Below are positions 15,901 through 24,044 of a DNA stretch of 64,000 nucleotides, in pieces. Within the stretch, counting starts at the first letter, position 1; the number at the start of each line of letters is the position of its first letter. The notes below the pieces were generated by a model. That model made no database searches, had not been told where the DNA came from, and saw only the letters and a list, made by a program, of their open reading frames with translations. The translations under genes and the position numbers were made by a program. Source of the DNA: Nitrosomonadales bacterium (GTDB taxonomy: Bacteria > Pseudomonadota > Gammaproteobacteria > Burkholderiales > Gallionellaceae); contig JANYJE010000070.1 of assembly GCA_025408405.1 (NCBI GenBank), positions 21,503 to 85,502 on the forward strand, given 5' to 3'.

Positions 15901-16381
15901 AGTATTCACCCGGGGTGAGCACCTGCTGCACATGGGTATAGCCCGCCAGCGTCATCTGTTCGCGCAGGGTGTTGATGTCGAGCTTTTCTCCCTTCTTCAG
16001 GAAGAAGGTGTAAGCGGCGAGATATTCCAGCGGCGGCAGCGGGTACAGCGCGGTGGTGATGGGCACCACGACTACATCGCAGGCATTCGTGCGGATGTGG
16101 TGCAGGGTGGCCAAGCGTTCAGACACCAGATCCTGGTGCGGCGAGAAGTGGTCGTAAGGCAGTGTTTCCCAGTCCGGTAGCAGGTGCACGCGCAGCTTGG
16201 GCGCAAAAAACGGGATCTCCTCCACCAGCCGCTGCGCTTCCAGCGCATTAGCCGCGATGATGACAAGCGGGGTTTGGGCCAGCGGCGAGTTGCGTTCGGC
16301 GTATTGCGCCAGCGCCAGCGCATCGGACGAACCTTGCAGCTTGGTGTAGCGCGGGCGGGAATGTGAGGACGAGAACAGCAT
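12956..16381 (-). CDS. mfd: Transcription-repair coupling factor Mfd
   Basis: 1141 residues, the usual length. Mfd removes RNA polymerase stalled at DNA lesions and recruits UvrA. Order: UvrB-like N-terminal module (DWETLPYDHFSPHQDLVSERL near 70), RNA polymerase interaction domain (LKPGDPVVHEQHGIARYQG region), then the RecG-like translocase with Walker A GDVGFGKTE near 620, the DEEH box (IIDEEHRFGV near 727), TATPIPRTL and QLRGRVGRS, and the C-terminal TRCF domain. The ATG at 16381 is preferred to a TTG two codons upstream; no strong ribosome site is visible. It stands alone between convergent HDOD and the CZB gene. Very firm call. Confidence 0.97.
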   Translation of the reverse strand: MLFSSSHSRPRYTKLQGSSDALALAQYAERNSPLAQTPLVIIAANALEAQRLVEEIPFFAPKLRVHLLPDWETLPYDHFSPHQDLVSERLATLHHIRTNACDVVVVPITTALYPLPPLEYLAAYTFFLKKGEKLDINTLREQMTLAGYTHVQQVLTPGEYCVRGGLIDLFPMGSVLPYRIDLFDDEIEAIATFDVDTQRSLYPVPEIRLLPAREFPLDEAGQARFRQSFRDRFEGDPSKSRIYKDVSKRIAPAGIEYYLPLFFEKTATLFDYLPGNATLCLHHDVDSAIATFTTDAASRYKLLRGDPQRPLLEPHELFLSTEEFFIAAKNFARIDVVGNNHEPAATLTPCATAPVPDIAVNRRAEVPTQALHNFLQAYPGRVLLLADSLGRREIMSGYLQEYGLAPALCEDYAQFLASPDKFMLSVATLGNGFILTDEQCAIVTESELYAAQPRSRAARAAKKSNVEGMLRDLSELKPGDPVVHEQHGIARYQGLVNLDLGEGENEFLLLEYAGSDKLYVPVSQLHVISRYSGGASDTAPLHKLGSGTWDKAKRRAMQQVRDTAAELLNLYAQRATRRGHQFKLTQHDYEAFAAGFGFEETPDQAAAIEAVVADLQSGRPMDRLICGDVGFGKTEVALRAAFVAAMDGKQVAVLVPTTLLAEQHFQNFSTRFADWPIKLGELSRFRSAKEQTQALKDMEEGKLDIIIGTHKLIQKGIKFHNLGLVIIDEEHRFGVQQKENLKALRAEVDVLTLTATPIPRTLAMSLEGLRDFSVIATAPQRRLSIKTFVSNYSSGVIREAVLRELKRGGQVYFLHNEVDTIANMAEKLADLLPEARIRVAHGQMGERDLEAVMRDFYHQRFNVLLCTTIIETGIDVPSANTIIMNRADRFGLAQMHQLRGRVGRSHHQAYAYLLVDSLEGLTAQAKKRLEAIQAMEQLGSGFYLAMHDLEIRGAGEVLGESQSGEMQEIGFSLYTDMLNAAITSLRQGHEPDMAHPLGVTTEINLHTPALLPADYCGDIHQRLMLYKRLANCATLNDLDEMHQELVDRFGLLPAPAQTLLDCHRLRILAKPLGIIKVDASGEAIQIQFVPNPPIDPMKIITLIQSKRHFKMSGQDKLRIELKYGDLAQRVLAIKNFFGELK

Positions 16382-16494
16382 GGGCAATTTACAGCGGCAA
16401 ATAAGCAGGGGGCGACATTATAAGGGAATACCCATCACAGCATCTGTTTGCAGTTTGGAAATGTACAACCTTGAGTGTTCGCCGAGTGCGCAGA

Positions 16495-16950
16495 TTACTC
16501 GGATTTCTGGCCATCTTCAGGAGGTATGGGGGAAGGTGGCTTTTCTGCGGGCTGAGTTTCTGCAGCGGGAGCTGAGGCAGGGGCGTTTTTAGATGGGGCA
16601 TGCAGCGATGGCTTGGACATGTACTTGACCAAGGCCAGGCTAGCCTGGTTAAAAGCACCTTCTGCGGCGATATCACTGCGCGCACCAGCGAAATCCTTTT
16701 GTTTGATTTTGCGGATAACCTCTGCAGCGATACGATGAAACTCTGTGTGGAGTTTGACAATCTCATCGAGGTGTTGCTGCGGCAAAAGCCTCTTGCCTTC
16801 TCCTTCCAGCCATTGGCCAAATTTACACTGGTCAGTTTCGCCAATGGACTGCACATTGAGTGATGTTTTGCCGTTGAGGAAATCTCTGAATTTCGTTTTC
16901 CATGCGCTATGTTCTTGGATAGCGTAATCAAGGTCGGCTTTCAATCCCAT
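16495..16950 (-). CDS. Stand-alone CZB (chemoreceptor zinc-binding) domain protein
   Basis: 151 residues. Residues about 5-105 have the CZB pattern: EHSAWK with the first His, CKFGQWL with the conserved Cys at about 42, and HTEFH with further His, the ligands that bind zinc in chemoreceptor and diguanylate cyclase CZB domains. The C-terminal 45 residues are a Pro/Ala/Glu-rich tail. Here the domain occurs alone, next to a large GGDEF sensor in the same orientation (about 160 bases upstream). CZB domains regulate such enzymes through Zn, so an in-trans role is conceivable. GGGAG lies directly against the ATG, so an in-frame TTG at 16944 with better spacing is an alternative start. Confidence 0.8.
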   Translation of the reverse strand: MGLKADLDYAIQEHSAWKTKFRDFLNGKTSLNVQSIGETDQCKFGQWLEGEGKRLLPQQHLDEIVKLHTEFHRIAAEVIRKIKQKDFAGARSDIAAEGAFNQASLALVKYMSKPSLHAPSKNAPASAPAAETQPAEKPPSPIPPEDGQKSE

Positions 16951-17108
16951 CTCCCAGTTATAAATATTTGAGCACTCATCCTGCGACAGTAAATAATTTT
17001 TTTGGAATAGCGGTATTTATTTGAGAGTACGCAAGCTAACATTTGTGCTGCTGCAAGGCAGATTTTGCTTGCAATGCTTCCGCCTGGGAATCTGTGTGAA
17101 TCTGCGTA

Positions 17109-20100
17109 TCAGTTTTCAGGCGTGCGGAAGAAGCTGAAGGTGCCGCGCCCCTGTTTTTTGGCTGCATACATCGCGCTGTCTGCGCACTTGATCAATGCCT
17201 CGTCGCTGTCGGCATCGGCCGGATAGAACGCGATGCCGGTACTGCTGCCGATATTGACTTCATGCCCGTCAAGATGGAAAGGCTGTGCCAGCGCAGCGGT
17301 AATCTTTTCGGCAATGAGTGCCGCGTCCTGGCTGCCATTCACCTGTGGCAGCAGTACGGTGAACTCGTCTCCGGCCAGGCGCGACACCGTATCGGTCTTG
17401 CGCACGCAGTCCGTGATGCGCTTGGCGACCTCCTGCAGCAGCAGGTCGCCGATATGGTGGCCGAGCGTGTCGTTCACCGCCTTGAAGCGATCCAGGTCGA
17501 GGTACATCAGGGCGCTGCTCAGGCCGTTGCGCTTGGCCTGGGCCAGCACCTGGCGCAGGCGATCGTAAAACAGCGCGCGGTTGGGCAGGGCGGTCAGCGC
17601 GTCGAAATGCGCCATGTACTGAATGCGGGCAGATATTTCCTTCTGCGAGCTGATATCGTCGAGTATGGAAATGTAGTGAGTGATTTTGCCATTTTCATCC
17701 TGGATTGGTGTAATGGTCTGTTGCACGGTATACAGCATGCCAGTCTTGTGGCGCTCCACAGTTTCGCTGCTCCAGGTTTGTCCCTGCTGTATGGTTTTCC
17801 ACAGCTTCTGGTAATAGGCTGCATCCTGTTTGCCGGATTTGAGCAGGGCGGGTGATTGGCCTATCGCTTCCTTGGCGGTGTAGCCGGTGAGGCGGGTAAA
17901 GGCATTGTTGACCCACTGGATGCGGCCAGTGGGATCGGTAATGAATATGCTGTTGCCAGCCGATGCGAGAGCAGAGCTGAGCAGTCGCAATTGCTCCTGG
18001 TCCATGGCCATTTCCAGCGCCACGCAGATGCGACTGGCTATGCCGGAAAGTCGCTGCAGCGTGGCGCTCTCGTTGAAATCATTTTCGTTGCGGGAGTACA
18101 GCATCAGCGCGCCATACACCTCTCCGCGCACGATGAGAGGGATCCCTGCGATGGCTTGGAAGCCAAAACGCAAAGCATCAGCGCGCCATGGCTGGAAATT
18201 GGCGTCTGAAATCTTAAATATCTGCATATGGCCGCTGCGGATACAGGCTCCCGCTGGCCCTCTGCCCTGGGGGGTGTCGTCCCAGCGCACACCGATGCGC
18301 AGCAGCTCCTGCAGATATTCGCCTGCGCCCCGCGATTGTGCTGCAATGAAAAACGCGCCCCCGCCTTCCTTTTTGGCCAGCCAGGCAAAGTGGTAGTCGA
18401 ACAGATGCACTACCTCATCGCAGATGAATTGCAGCAGGCCGGTCAGGGTGTTGCTGCGCATTACCTGCACGTCGATGTGATGCAGCAGTGTCTCTTCTGC
18501 CTCCAGCTTCTTGCGCTCGGTGATGTCGGCGGCGTAGATGGCAACATGGCTCACCTTGCCCTGTGCGTCGAAGATCGGGTACAGGCTTTGATCCAGATAC
18601 AGGCCATTGCGTTCATCCTGAAACTGGGCGGGCCGGCCGCTATGGATGATCTCATCAACCAATATTTTTCTTCTGGCCTCCACCTCGGAGGGAATAAAGT
18701 CGTAGAGGTTGTGATTGATGATCTCGTCCGGTTTTTTGCGCAAGCGTTTGGCGGCAACTTTGTTGATCGCCAGGACGGTGCCGTGAACATCCATCAGTAT
18801 CGCCGACTCCGTGGTGGCGTTAAGCAGGGCGCGCGCAGTTGCTGCGCTGGAGCGCAATGCCTCCTGTGCCGCCTTGCGTTCGCTGATATCGCGAACCACG
18901 CTGAGTGTGGCGGGCTTGCCGGAATATTCAATCAGGCGGGAGTTTACTTCCACCGGGATTTTTCGCCCATTCTTGCTGATGTGTGCCGTCTCGAAGGTGA
19001 TCTGCCCCTGTGCCTTGAGTGCAGCAGCGCGTTCCTGAAATTTGCCTGCACCTTCCGTGTCATTGATGTCGGCAGGAGAGAGGCGCAATAGTTCCTCGTG
19101 GCTATAACCCAGGCGCTCGAGGAAAACCTGGTTGACCTCGACAAAACGTCCCGCTATGTCGTGGATGACAATGGCATCGGCGACGTTGTTGAACACCATC
19201 TGGAACATGGCTTCTGCACGCAAAAGTTCTTCTTCAGCCTGTTTTTGTTTGCTGATGTCTCTGAAGGCCACGACTGCACCGGCAATTTTTCCGTTGTGCA
19301 GGATGGGGGATGCGTTCACATCGACATGGAAAGAAGATCCGTCTTTGTGCCAGAACACCTGGGTGGTACTACGGTAGGTTTTTCCCGAGCGGATGGCCTG
19401 ATAGATTTCGCAGTTTTTTGCCTGGATGGTTGATCCGTCCAGGTCACGATAATGAAACTGCTGATGAGCATGCTGCCCCATGAGTTCGTTGCGGGACCAA
19501 CCCAACAGCCGTTCAGCTTCAGGATTTACAAAAGTCATCAGGCCATGCTCATCGATAACGTAAATTCCCTCAGCCACGGTGGAGGTGATTTCCTGCAGGC
19601 GCGCCGCGTTCTCGAATACACTGCGGCGCAATTGCCGGCGGTTAAACAGGGTGCTGGCCAGGTAAACGGAGAGTGCTCCAAGCAGTAAAAGACCCGATCC
19701 TAACAGGGCAAAGCTGCGCGGATACAGCCCCACAGAAACTGCAGGGACCTCGGCAGCGGGAACGAGGGAGACGATCTTCCAGTAATACTCCTGTATGGCG
19801 GGGCTGCTTGCGTTTTCGCTCGCTGCTTGCTGTCTGGTGAGTAGAGGGAACACGGTGCTGAAGGTATACAGGCCGTCATGGCTCAGCATGCTGCCTTGTT
19901 GCTGACTGGATATGCTGGCCCATTCATCGGGATGGCTCTTGCCGAAGGTGTCATCGCGCCCGAACATGAAACCCCATTCACGGGATGGGTCGGGGTTGTG
20001 CAGCCAGTAGCCATCGCGGTTAAGCAGCATGGCATGATGTCCTTCTCCCATGGCCAGGTTAAAGTTATCCAGCAGTTTCTGGCCGTAGTAGTTAAACAGC

Positions 20101-20732
20101 AAGATGCCCTGCTTTTTGCCCGCACTGTCAAATACCGGTGTGCCAAAGCGCAGCATCGGCTTGTACGGCAGCTCGACCTGGCCCTGTTCAATATTGAGGT
20201 CCAGCGGCGAGATATAAATCCCGCCCTCACCCAGCTTGAGCGTTTCCTTGAAAAAATAGCGCTGTGCCTTGTTCTGTAATGCGCTTGCGGGGACGATCAC
20301 TGCCTTGTTTGCGACCAGGTTAATCCGGATTATTTCCATGCCGCGATTGTCGAGATAGCGAATCTGGTCATAGCGCCCCTTGGCCAGGGCCAGATTCCTG
20401 AAATAGTCAGTCAGCAGCTGCTTTTCTGACTGACTGTGGTCATTGATGAAGCGCTTGAGAGAGGGCGCTTGCGACAGGAATTGCAGGTCGGATATGACAT
20501 CCTCGAAATTATGCCCCAGCAACTGGGCCGCCACTTTCACCTCGCTGGCCTCCTGCACCTGGAGTTTCTGCAGGTGGATATTGGCATCGGCCTGCAACAG
20601 GCCATAGACCAATGCGGACAAGGCAAGCGCCAACGGCAGATACATTGCCAGGGCAAGCTTCAGGATGGTTGCCCATGAATACCCACTGGCTGCTGCAGAG
20701 TGGGTGGCGCTGGATAACTGTGGAGCGGGCAT
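17109..20732 (-). CDS. Cache-PAS-GAF-GGDEF sensor diguanylate cyclase
   Basis: 1207 residues. A membrane segment at about 22-46, a large periplasmic Cache-type sensor region to about 335, a second segment at about 338-362 (FALLGSGLLLLGALSVYLA), then PAS domains (about 378-495, 505-625 and 635-755), a GAF domain (about 765-905), another PAS and a C-terminal GGDEF. The active-site motif is AGDEF (RLAGDEF, near 1115), a variant usually still active, and the RxxD inhibition site (RKTD) lies five residues before it. No EAL follows. It is therefore a probable c-di-GMP synthase responding to a periplasmic ligand. The ATG at 20732 is divergent from ispD, sharing a 140-base upstream region. Confidence 0.9.
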   Translation of the reverse strand: MPAPQLSSATHSAAASGYSWATILKLALAMYLPLALALSALVYGLLQADANIHLQKLQVQEASEVKVAAQLLGHNFEDVISDLQFLSQAPSLKRFINDHSQSEKQLLTDYFRNLALAKGRYDQIRYLDNRGMEIIRINLVANKAVIVPASALQNKAQRYFFKETLKLGEGGIYISPLDLNIEQGQVELPYKPMLRFGTPVFDSAGKKQGILLFNYYGQKLLDNFNLAMGEGHHAMLLNRDGYWLHNPDPSREWGFMFGRDDTFGKSHPDEWASISSQQQGSMLSHDGLYTFSTVFPLLTRQQAASENASSPAIQEYYWKIVSLVPAAEVPAVSVGLYPRSFALLGSGLLLLGALSVYLASTLFNRRQLRRSVFENAARLQEITSTVAEGIYVIDEHGLMTFVNPEAERLLGWSRNELMGQHAHQQFHYRDLDGSTIQAKNCEIYQAIRSGKTYRSTTQVFWHKDGSSFHVDVNASPILHNGKIAGAVVAFRDISKQKQAEEELLRAEAMFQMVFNNVADAIVIHDIAGRFVEVNQVFLERLGYSHEELLRLSPADINDTEGAGKFQERAAALKAQGQITFETAHISKNGRKIPVEVNSRLIEYSGKPATLSVVRDISERKAAQEALRSSAATARALLNATTESAILMDVHGTVLAINKVAAKRLRKKPDEIINHNLYDFIPSEVEARRKILVDEIIHSGRPAQFQDERNGLYLDQSLYPIFDAQGKVSHVAIYAADITERKKLEAEETLLHHIDVQVMRSNTLTGLLQFICDEVVHLFDYHFAWLAKKEGGGAFFIAAQSRGAGEYLQELLRIGVRWDDTPQGRGPAGACIRSGHMQIFKISDANFQPWRADALRFGFQAIAGIPLIVRGEVYGALMLYSRNENDFNESATLQRLSGIASRICVALEMAMDQEQLRLLSSALASAGNSIFITDPTGRIQWVNNAFTRLTGYTAKEAIGQSPALLKSGKQDAAYYQKLWKTIQQGQTWSSETVERHKTGMLYTVQQTITPIQDENGKITHYISILDDISSQKEISARIQYMAHFDALTALPNRALFYDRLRQVLAQAKRNGLSSALMYLDLDRFKAVNDTLGHHIGDLLLQEVAKRITDCVRKTDTVSRLAGDEFTVLLPQVNGSQDAALIAEKITAALAQPFHLDGHEVNIGSSTGIAFYPADADSDEALIKCADSAMYAAKKQGRGTFSFFRTPEN

Positions 20733-20872
20733 GTACAGGAGTAGGAAAGAAAAACGTACTTACTATATGCCTATTATAAATGAACTGGAATAGTCCATTG
20801 GGAAACTCTGGGCATTTATGGGGCCAGGCAGCTTGAGCAGAGCTTTGCGCCGTTTTCCATTACAATTCACCC

Positions 20873-21574
20873 ATGTCTGAATTATTCTACGCACTCGTTC
20901 CCGCCGCCGGTTCAGGTTCCCGTATGGGCAGTGACCTGCCCAAGCAGTATCTGGATCTGGCTGGACGGCCCCTGATTTACCACGCCCTCACCACCCTGTG
21001 TGCCTGCCCCAGTATCGGCGCGGTATTCGTGGTGCTGGCCGCAGACGATGAACACTTCAAGCGCTATGACTGGTCGCATTGCGCTGACAAGCTGCAGCCG
21101 CTGTATTGCGGCGGACAGACACGTGCAGAAAGCGTGCTGAATGGGCTGATGGCCTCGGAGCTGGAGCCGGACGACTGGGTGCTGGTGCACGATGCCGCGC
21201 GCCCGTGCCTGAGCCGGCACCAGCTGGCACGCCTGATTGCCGAGCTGCGCGATGACGAAGTGGGCGGCCTGTTGGCAGTGCCGGTGGCCGACACCCTCAA
21301 GCGTGCCGATGCTGGCCAGCGCGTGGCGCATACCGAACAGCGCGAAGGCCTGTGGCAGGCGCAGACGCCGCAGATGTTCCGTGCCGGGGTGCTGGAGCAG
21401 GCACTGGCCAGTGCAGGGAACGGCGCTCATAGCGTCACCGACGAGGCCTCGGCGATCGAGGCGCTGGGCCTGCATCCTAAGCTGGTGGCGAGCGACAGCA
21501 GCAACTTCAAGGTGACCTATCCGCAAGACCTGCAGCTGGCGGAGCTGCTGTTGCAATACGGGAAAATATCATGA
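20873..21574 (+). CDS. ispD: 2-C-methyl-D-erythritol 4-phosphate cytidylyltransferase
   Basis: 233 residues. Transfers CMP from CTP to methylerythritol phosphate in the non-mevalonate isoprenoid pathway. The nucleotidyltransferase N-terminus is clear: [20 protein letters not shown], followed by [28 protein letters not shown] and [11 protein letters not shown], all IspD signatures. Its stop overlaps the ispF start by four bases (ATGA), the standard ispDF pair. The position divergent from the large sensor gene is likely incidental. Confidence 0.97.
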   Translation: MSELFYALVPAAGSGSRMGSDLPKQYLDLAGRPLIYHALTTLCACPSIGAVFVVLAADDEHFKRYDWSHCADKLQPLYCGGQTRAESVLNGLMASELEPDDWVLVHDAARPCLSRHQLARLIAELRDDEVGGLLAVPVADTLKRADAGQRVAHTEQREGLWQAQTPQMFRAGVLEQALASAGNGAHSVTDEASAIEALGLHPKLVASDSSNFKVTYPQDLQLAELLLQYGKIS

Positions 21575-22044
21575 GAATCGGACAAGGCTTCGATGTGCAC
21601 CAGCTGGTGGCAGGCCGCAAGCTGATTATTGGCGGTGTGGATATTCCCTACGCGCTAGGCCTGCTCGGGCACTCCGACGCGGACGTGCTGCTGCACGCCG
21701 TTTGCGATGCGCTCCTGGGGGCGGCGGCGCTGGGCGATATCGGTCGCCACTTTGCCGATACCGATGCGAAATTCAAGAACATCGACAGCCGCATTCTGCT
21801 GCGCGAAACGGCGCGCATGGTGGGCAATGCCGGCTTTCGCATCGGCAACGTGGACGCCACCATCATCGCGCAGGCGCCGAAGATGGCGCCGCATATCCCG
21901 ACGATGGTGGAGAACATCGCCGCCGACCTGGGCATCGCCATGAACGCGGTGAACGTGAAAGCGACCACTACCGAAAAACTGGGCTACACCGGGCGCGGCG
22001 AAGGCATTGCGGCGCAGGCGGTGGTGTTGTTGCTGGTGGGATGA
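21571..22044 (+). CDS. ispF: 2-C-methyl-D-erythritol 2,4-cyclodiphosphate synthase
   Basis: 157 residues, the usual size of the trimeric zinc enzyme that cyclises CDP-methylerythritol phosphate. Signatures: [11 protein letters not shown] with the metal-binding D and [30 protein letters not shown], and the C-terminal [22 protein letters not shown]. It is translationally coupled to ispD and followed by an intergenic palindromic repeat before tsaB. Confidence 0.98.
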   Translation: MRIGQGFDVHQLVAGRKLIIGGVDIPYALGLLGHSDADVLLHAVCDALLGAAALGDIGRHFADTDAKFKNIDSRILLRETARMVGNAGFRIGNVDATIIAQAPKMAPHIPTMVENIAADLGIAMNAVNVKATTTEKLGYTGRGEGIAAQAVVLLLVG

Positions 22045-22077
22045 TGCGCGTCGCTCGTGGCGGACAGCCGGGTTTTG

Positions 22078-22136
22078 GTAGGAGCCCGATTCATCGGACG
22101 ATTGGGAAAACATCGCGCAATAAATTGCGCTCCTAC
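22078..22136. repeat. REP-like palindromic element
   Basis: GTAGGAGC at 22078-22085 is the exact inverse of GCTCCTAC at 22129-22136, and inside lies GCGCAA-TAAA-TTGCGC (22115-22130). This is the general form of the GTAGGAGC-type extragenic palindromes common in proteobacteria. It fills most of the ispF-tsaB gap and could act as a transcript-stabilising or terminating hairpin. Confidence 0.75.
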
Positions 22137-22153
22137 GGGATAGGCATGGCAAC

Positions 22154-22837
22154 ATGATGCGCATCCTCGCCCTGGAAACTTCCACCGAATATTGCTCTGT
22201 TGCCCTGTGGCAGGATGGTGTGGTGAGTGAACGTGTTGAGCTGGTCGGGCAGAAACATTCCGAGCTGTTAATGGCGATGCTGGATAGTGTGCTGCAGGAA
22301 TCGGGAATCGGGATTCGGGATGTGGACGGCATCGCTTACGGTGCCGGGCCGGGCTCGTTTACCGGTGTGCGCATTGCCTGCGGTGTGGCGCAGGGCCTGG
22401 CGCTTGGCGCGGATAAGCCGGTGATAGGCATCTGCACCCTGCAGGCGCTGGCGCAAGGCACGGGCAGGAACCGGGTGATTGCGGCGCTGGATGCGCGCAT
22501 GGCCGAAGTGTATTTCGCCGTGTATGAAAAGCGTGCAGACGCATGGCATACGCTGAGCGCGCCCAGCCTGTGCCTGCCGCAGGATACGCCTGCCGTAGAG
22601 GGTGAAGATTGGTTTGCGGCAGGCAGCGGTTTTGGAGTGCATGGCGACCTGCTGGGCGCGCGCTATCGCGGGCAGATAATTGAGGTCGATGCGCAATGTG
22701 TGCCGCAGGCCGGCGCCATTGCCGAACTCGCAGCCCCCGGGTTTGCGGGCGGGCAGGGGCTGGATGCGGCACAGGCGATGCCGCTGTATCTGCGCGACAA
22801 GGTGGCGCTGAAGACCAGTGAACGCAATTTAACGTGA
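22154..22837 (+). CDS. tsaB: tRNA threonylcarbamoyladenosine modification protein TsaB
   Basis: 227 residues, an ASKHA-fold partner of TsaD needed for t6A37 formation on ANN-decoding tRNAs. Signatures are the N-terminal ILALETSTEYCSVAL, GQKHSELLM, and YGAGPGSFTGVRIACGVAQGLALG, typical of TsaB (YeaZ). Two adjacent ATG codons (22154 and 22157) are possible starts. The stop overlaps the rimI start by four bases (GTGA). A tsaB-rimI pair followed by a uracil-DNA glycosylase gene is a common betaproteobacterial order. Confidence 0.95.
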   Translation: MMRILALETSTEYCSVALWQDGVVSERVELVGQKHSELLMAMLDSVLQESGIGIRDVDGIAYGAGPGSFTGVRIACGVAQGLALGADKPVIGICTLQALAQGTGRNRVIAALDARMAEVYFAVYEKRADAWHTLSAPSLCLPQDTPAVEGEDWFAAGSGFGVHGDLLGARYRGQIIEVDAQCVPQAGAIAELAAPGFAGGQGLDAAQAMPLYLRDKVALKTSERNLT

Positions 22838-23292
22838 ACACACTGTTGGCGCCGCAGTTGCGCGACATGAAGCCAGCCGATGTGGATGCGGTGCTAAGCA
22901 TCGAACAGAGCGTGCATGCCCATCCGTGGACGCGCGGCAATTTCAGCGATGCCCTGGCGAGCGGCTATGTGTGCAAGATTTATGAAACGACGCCAGCCAT
23001 GCTGGGCTTTGTGGTGCTGATGCCTGCGCTGGATGAGATGCATCTGCTCGATATCAGCATCGCCGCAGAGCACCAGCGCCAGGGGCTGGGGCGCAGGCTG
23101 CTGGATGAAGCCATGCAGCTTGCGCGCGGCACGGGCATGCGGCGCATGTTGCTGGAAGTGCGGCCATCGAACCTCGCCGCCATCGCGCTGTACCGCGCGG
23201 CGGGTTTCAGTGAAATCGGCCGACGGCGCGGTTATTACCCCGCTGCTGCTGCCGGCCGTGAAGATGCAATTGTTATGGAATGTGTGCTGTGA
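22834..23292 (+). CDS. rimI: Ribosomal protein S18-alanine N-acetyltransferase RimI
   Basis: 152 residues of GNAT fold. The acetyl-CoA-binding motif A is ISIAAEHQRQGLGRRLLDEAM, preceded by MHLLDI; later EVRPSNLAAIALYRAAGFSEIGRRRGYYP is the RimI-specific region. It acetylates the N-terminal Ala of S18 in characterised bacteria. The GTG start at 22834 is enforced by overlap with the tsaB stop. Its own stop lies within the start region of the glycosylase gene. Confidence 0.93.
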   Translation: MNTLLAPQLRDMKPADVDAVLSIEQSVHAHPWTRGNFSDALASGYVCKIYETTPAMLGFVVLMPALDEMHLLDISIAAEHQRQGLGRRLLDEAMQLARGTGMRRMLLEVRPSNLAAIALYRAAGFSEIGRRRGYYPAAAAGREDAIVMECVL

Positions 23293-24038
23293 ATCGAGAC
23301 GAAGCCATACTGCGCGAGTTAAATCTTTACCCCCTGTGGGTGAAACGCGCCGCTGCGCCCGCCGTGGCCGAGCCGGCAGTTGTTGCGCCGCAGGCACCTG
23401 TGGCAGAGGTTGCTTTGCTGCGTGTGGTGCAGCCTGTGCCTGTTGTCGAGCCGCGTGTTAGCCGTGATGAAAGTTGCGCCGATCTCGGCTGGGCCGAACT
23501 GAAGGCACGCGTACAGAATTGCAGCGCGTGCGCCTTGCGAGCGGGTTGCAAGCAGACGGTGTTTGGTGTCGGCGATGAGAAGGCCGACTGGCTGTTTGTG
23601 GGGGAAGGCCCGGGGGCGGAAGAGGATGAGCGGGGAGAGCCTTTCGTGGGGCAGGCAGGCCAGCTGCTCGACAATATGCTGATGGCGATCAAACTCAAGC
23701 GCGGCCGGGCGGTGTATATAGCCAATGTGGTGAAATGCCGTCCGCCTGGCAACCGCACGCCCGCAGCGGAAGAGATCAAGCAATGCCTGTCGTACCTGCA
23801 ACGGCAGATACAGCTGCTACAGCCCAGGGTGATTGTGGCGCTGGGCAAAACGGCGGCGACCGCACTCTTGGGGGCGGATGCAACACTGGGTTCTCTGCGC
23901 GGCAAGGTGCATGATTATTGCGGCACCCCGCTGATCATCACCTATCATCCTGCCTATCTGTTGCGCACACCGGCGGACAAGGCGCAGGCATGGCAGGATT
24001 TGCGCCTGGCCGTAGCAACGATGCAGGATTTGAGTTGA
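23280..24038 (+). CDS. Family 4 uracil-DNA glycosylase with iron-sulfur cluster
   Basis: 252 residues. Removes uracil from DNA. The family 4 pattern is clear: cysteines in NCSACALRAGC, the catalytic region FVGEGPGAEEDERGEPFVGQAG, NVVKCRPPGNRTP (cluster Cys and substrate loop), ALGKTAATALLG and the late motif YHPAYLLR. A Pro/Ala/Val-rich segment of about 45 residues lies between a short N-terminal helix (RDEAILRELNLYPLW) and the catalytic domain, usual in betaproteobacterial members. A GTG at 23289, overlapping the rimI stop, is an equally good start and would remove three residues. Confidence 0.93.
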   Translation: MCAVNRDEAILRELNLYPLWVKRAAAPAVAEPAVVAPQAPVAEVALLRVVQPVPVVEPRVSRDESCADLGWAELKARVQNCSACALRAGCKQTVFGVGDEKADWLFVGEGPGAEEDERGEPFVGQAGQLLDNMLMAIKLKRGRAVYIANVVKCRPPGNRTPAAEEIKQCLSYLQRQIQLLQPRVIVALGKTAATALLGADATLGSLRGKVHDYCGTPLIITYHPAYLLRTPADKAQAWQDLRLAVATMQDLS

Positions 24039-24044
24039 GCAAGG

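Noticed and set aside
13571..16180. An 869-codon open frame antisense to mfd
   Set aside because: It runs opposite to a conserved, full-length mfd; the composition (long runs of His/Arg/Gln/Ala) is that of a GC-rich shadow frame and no motif is recognisable.
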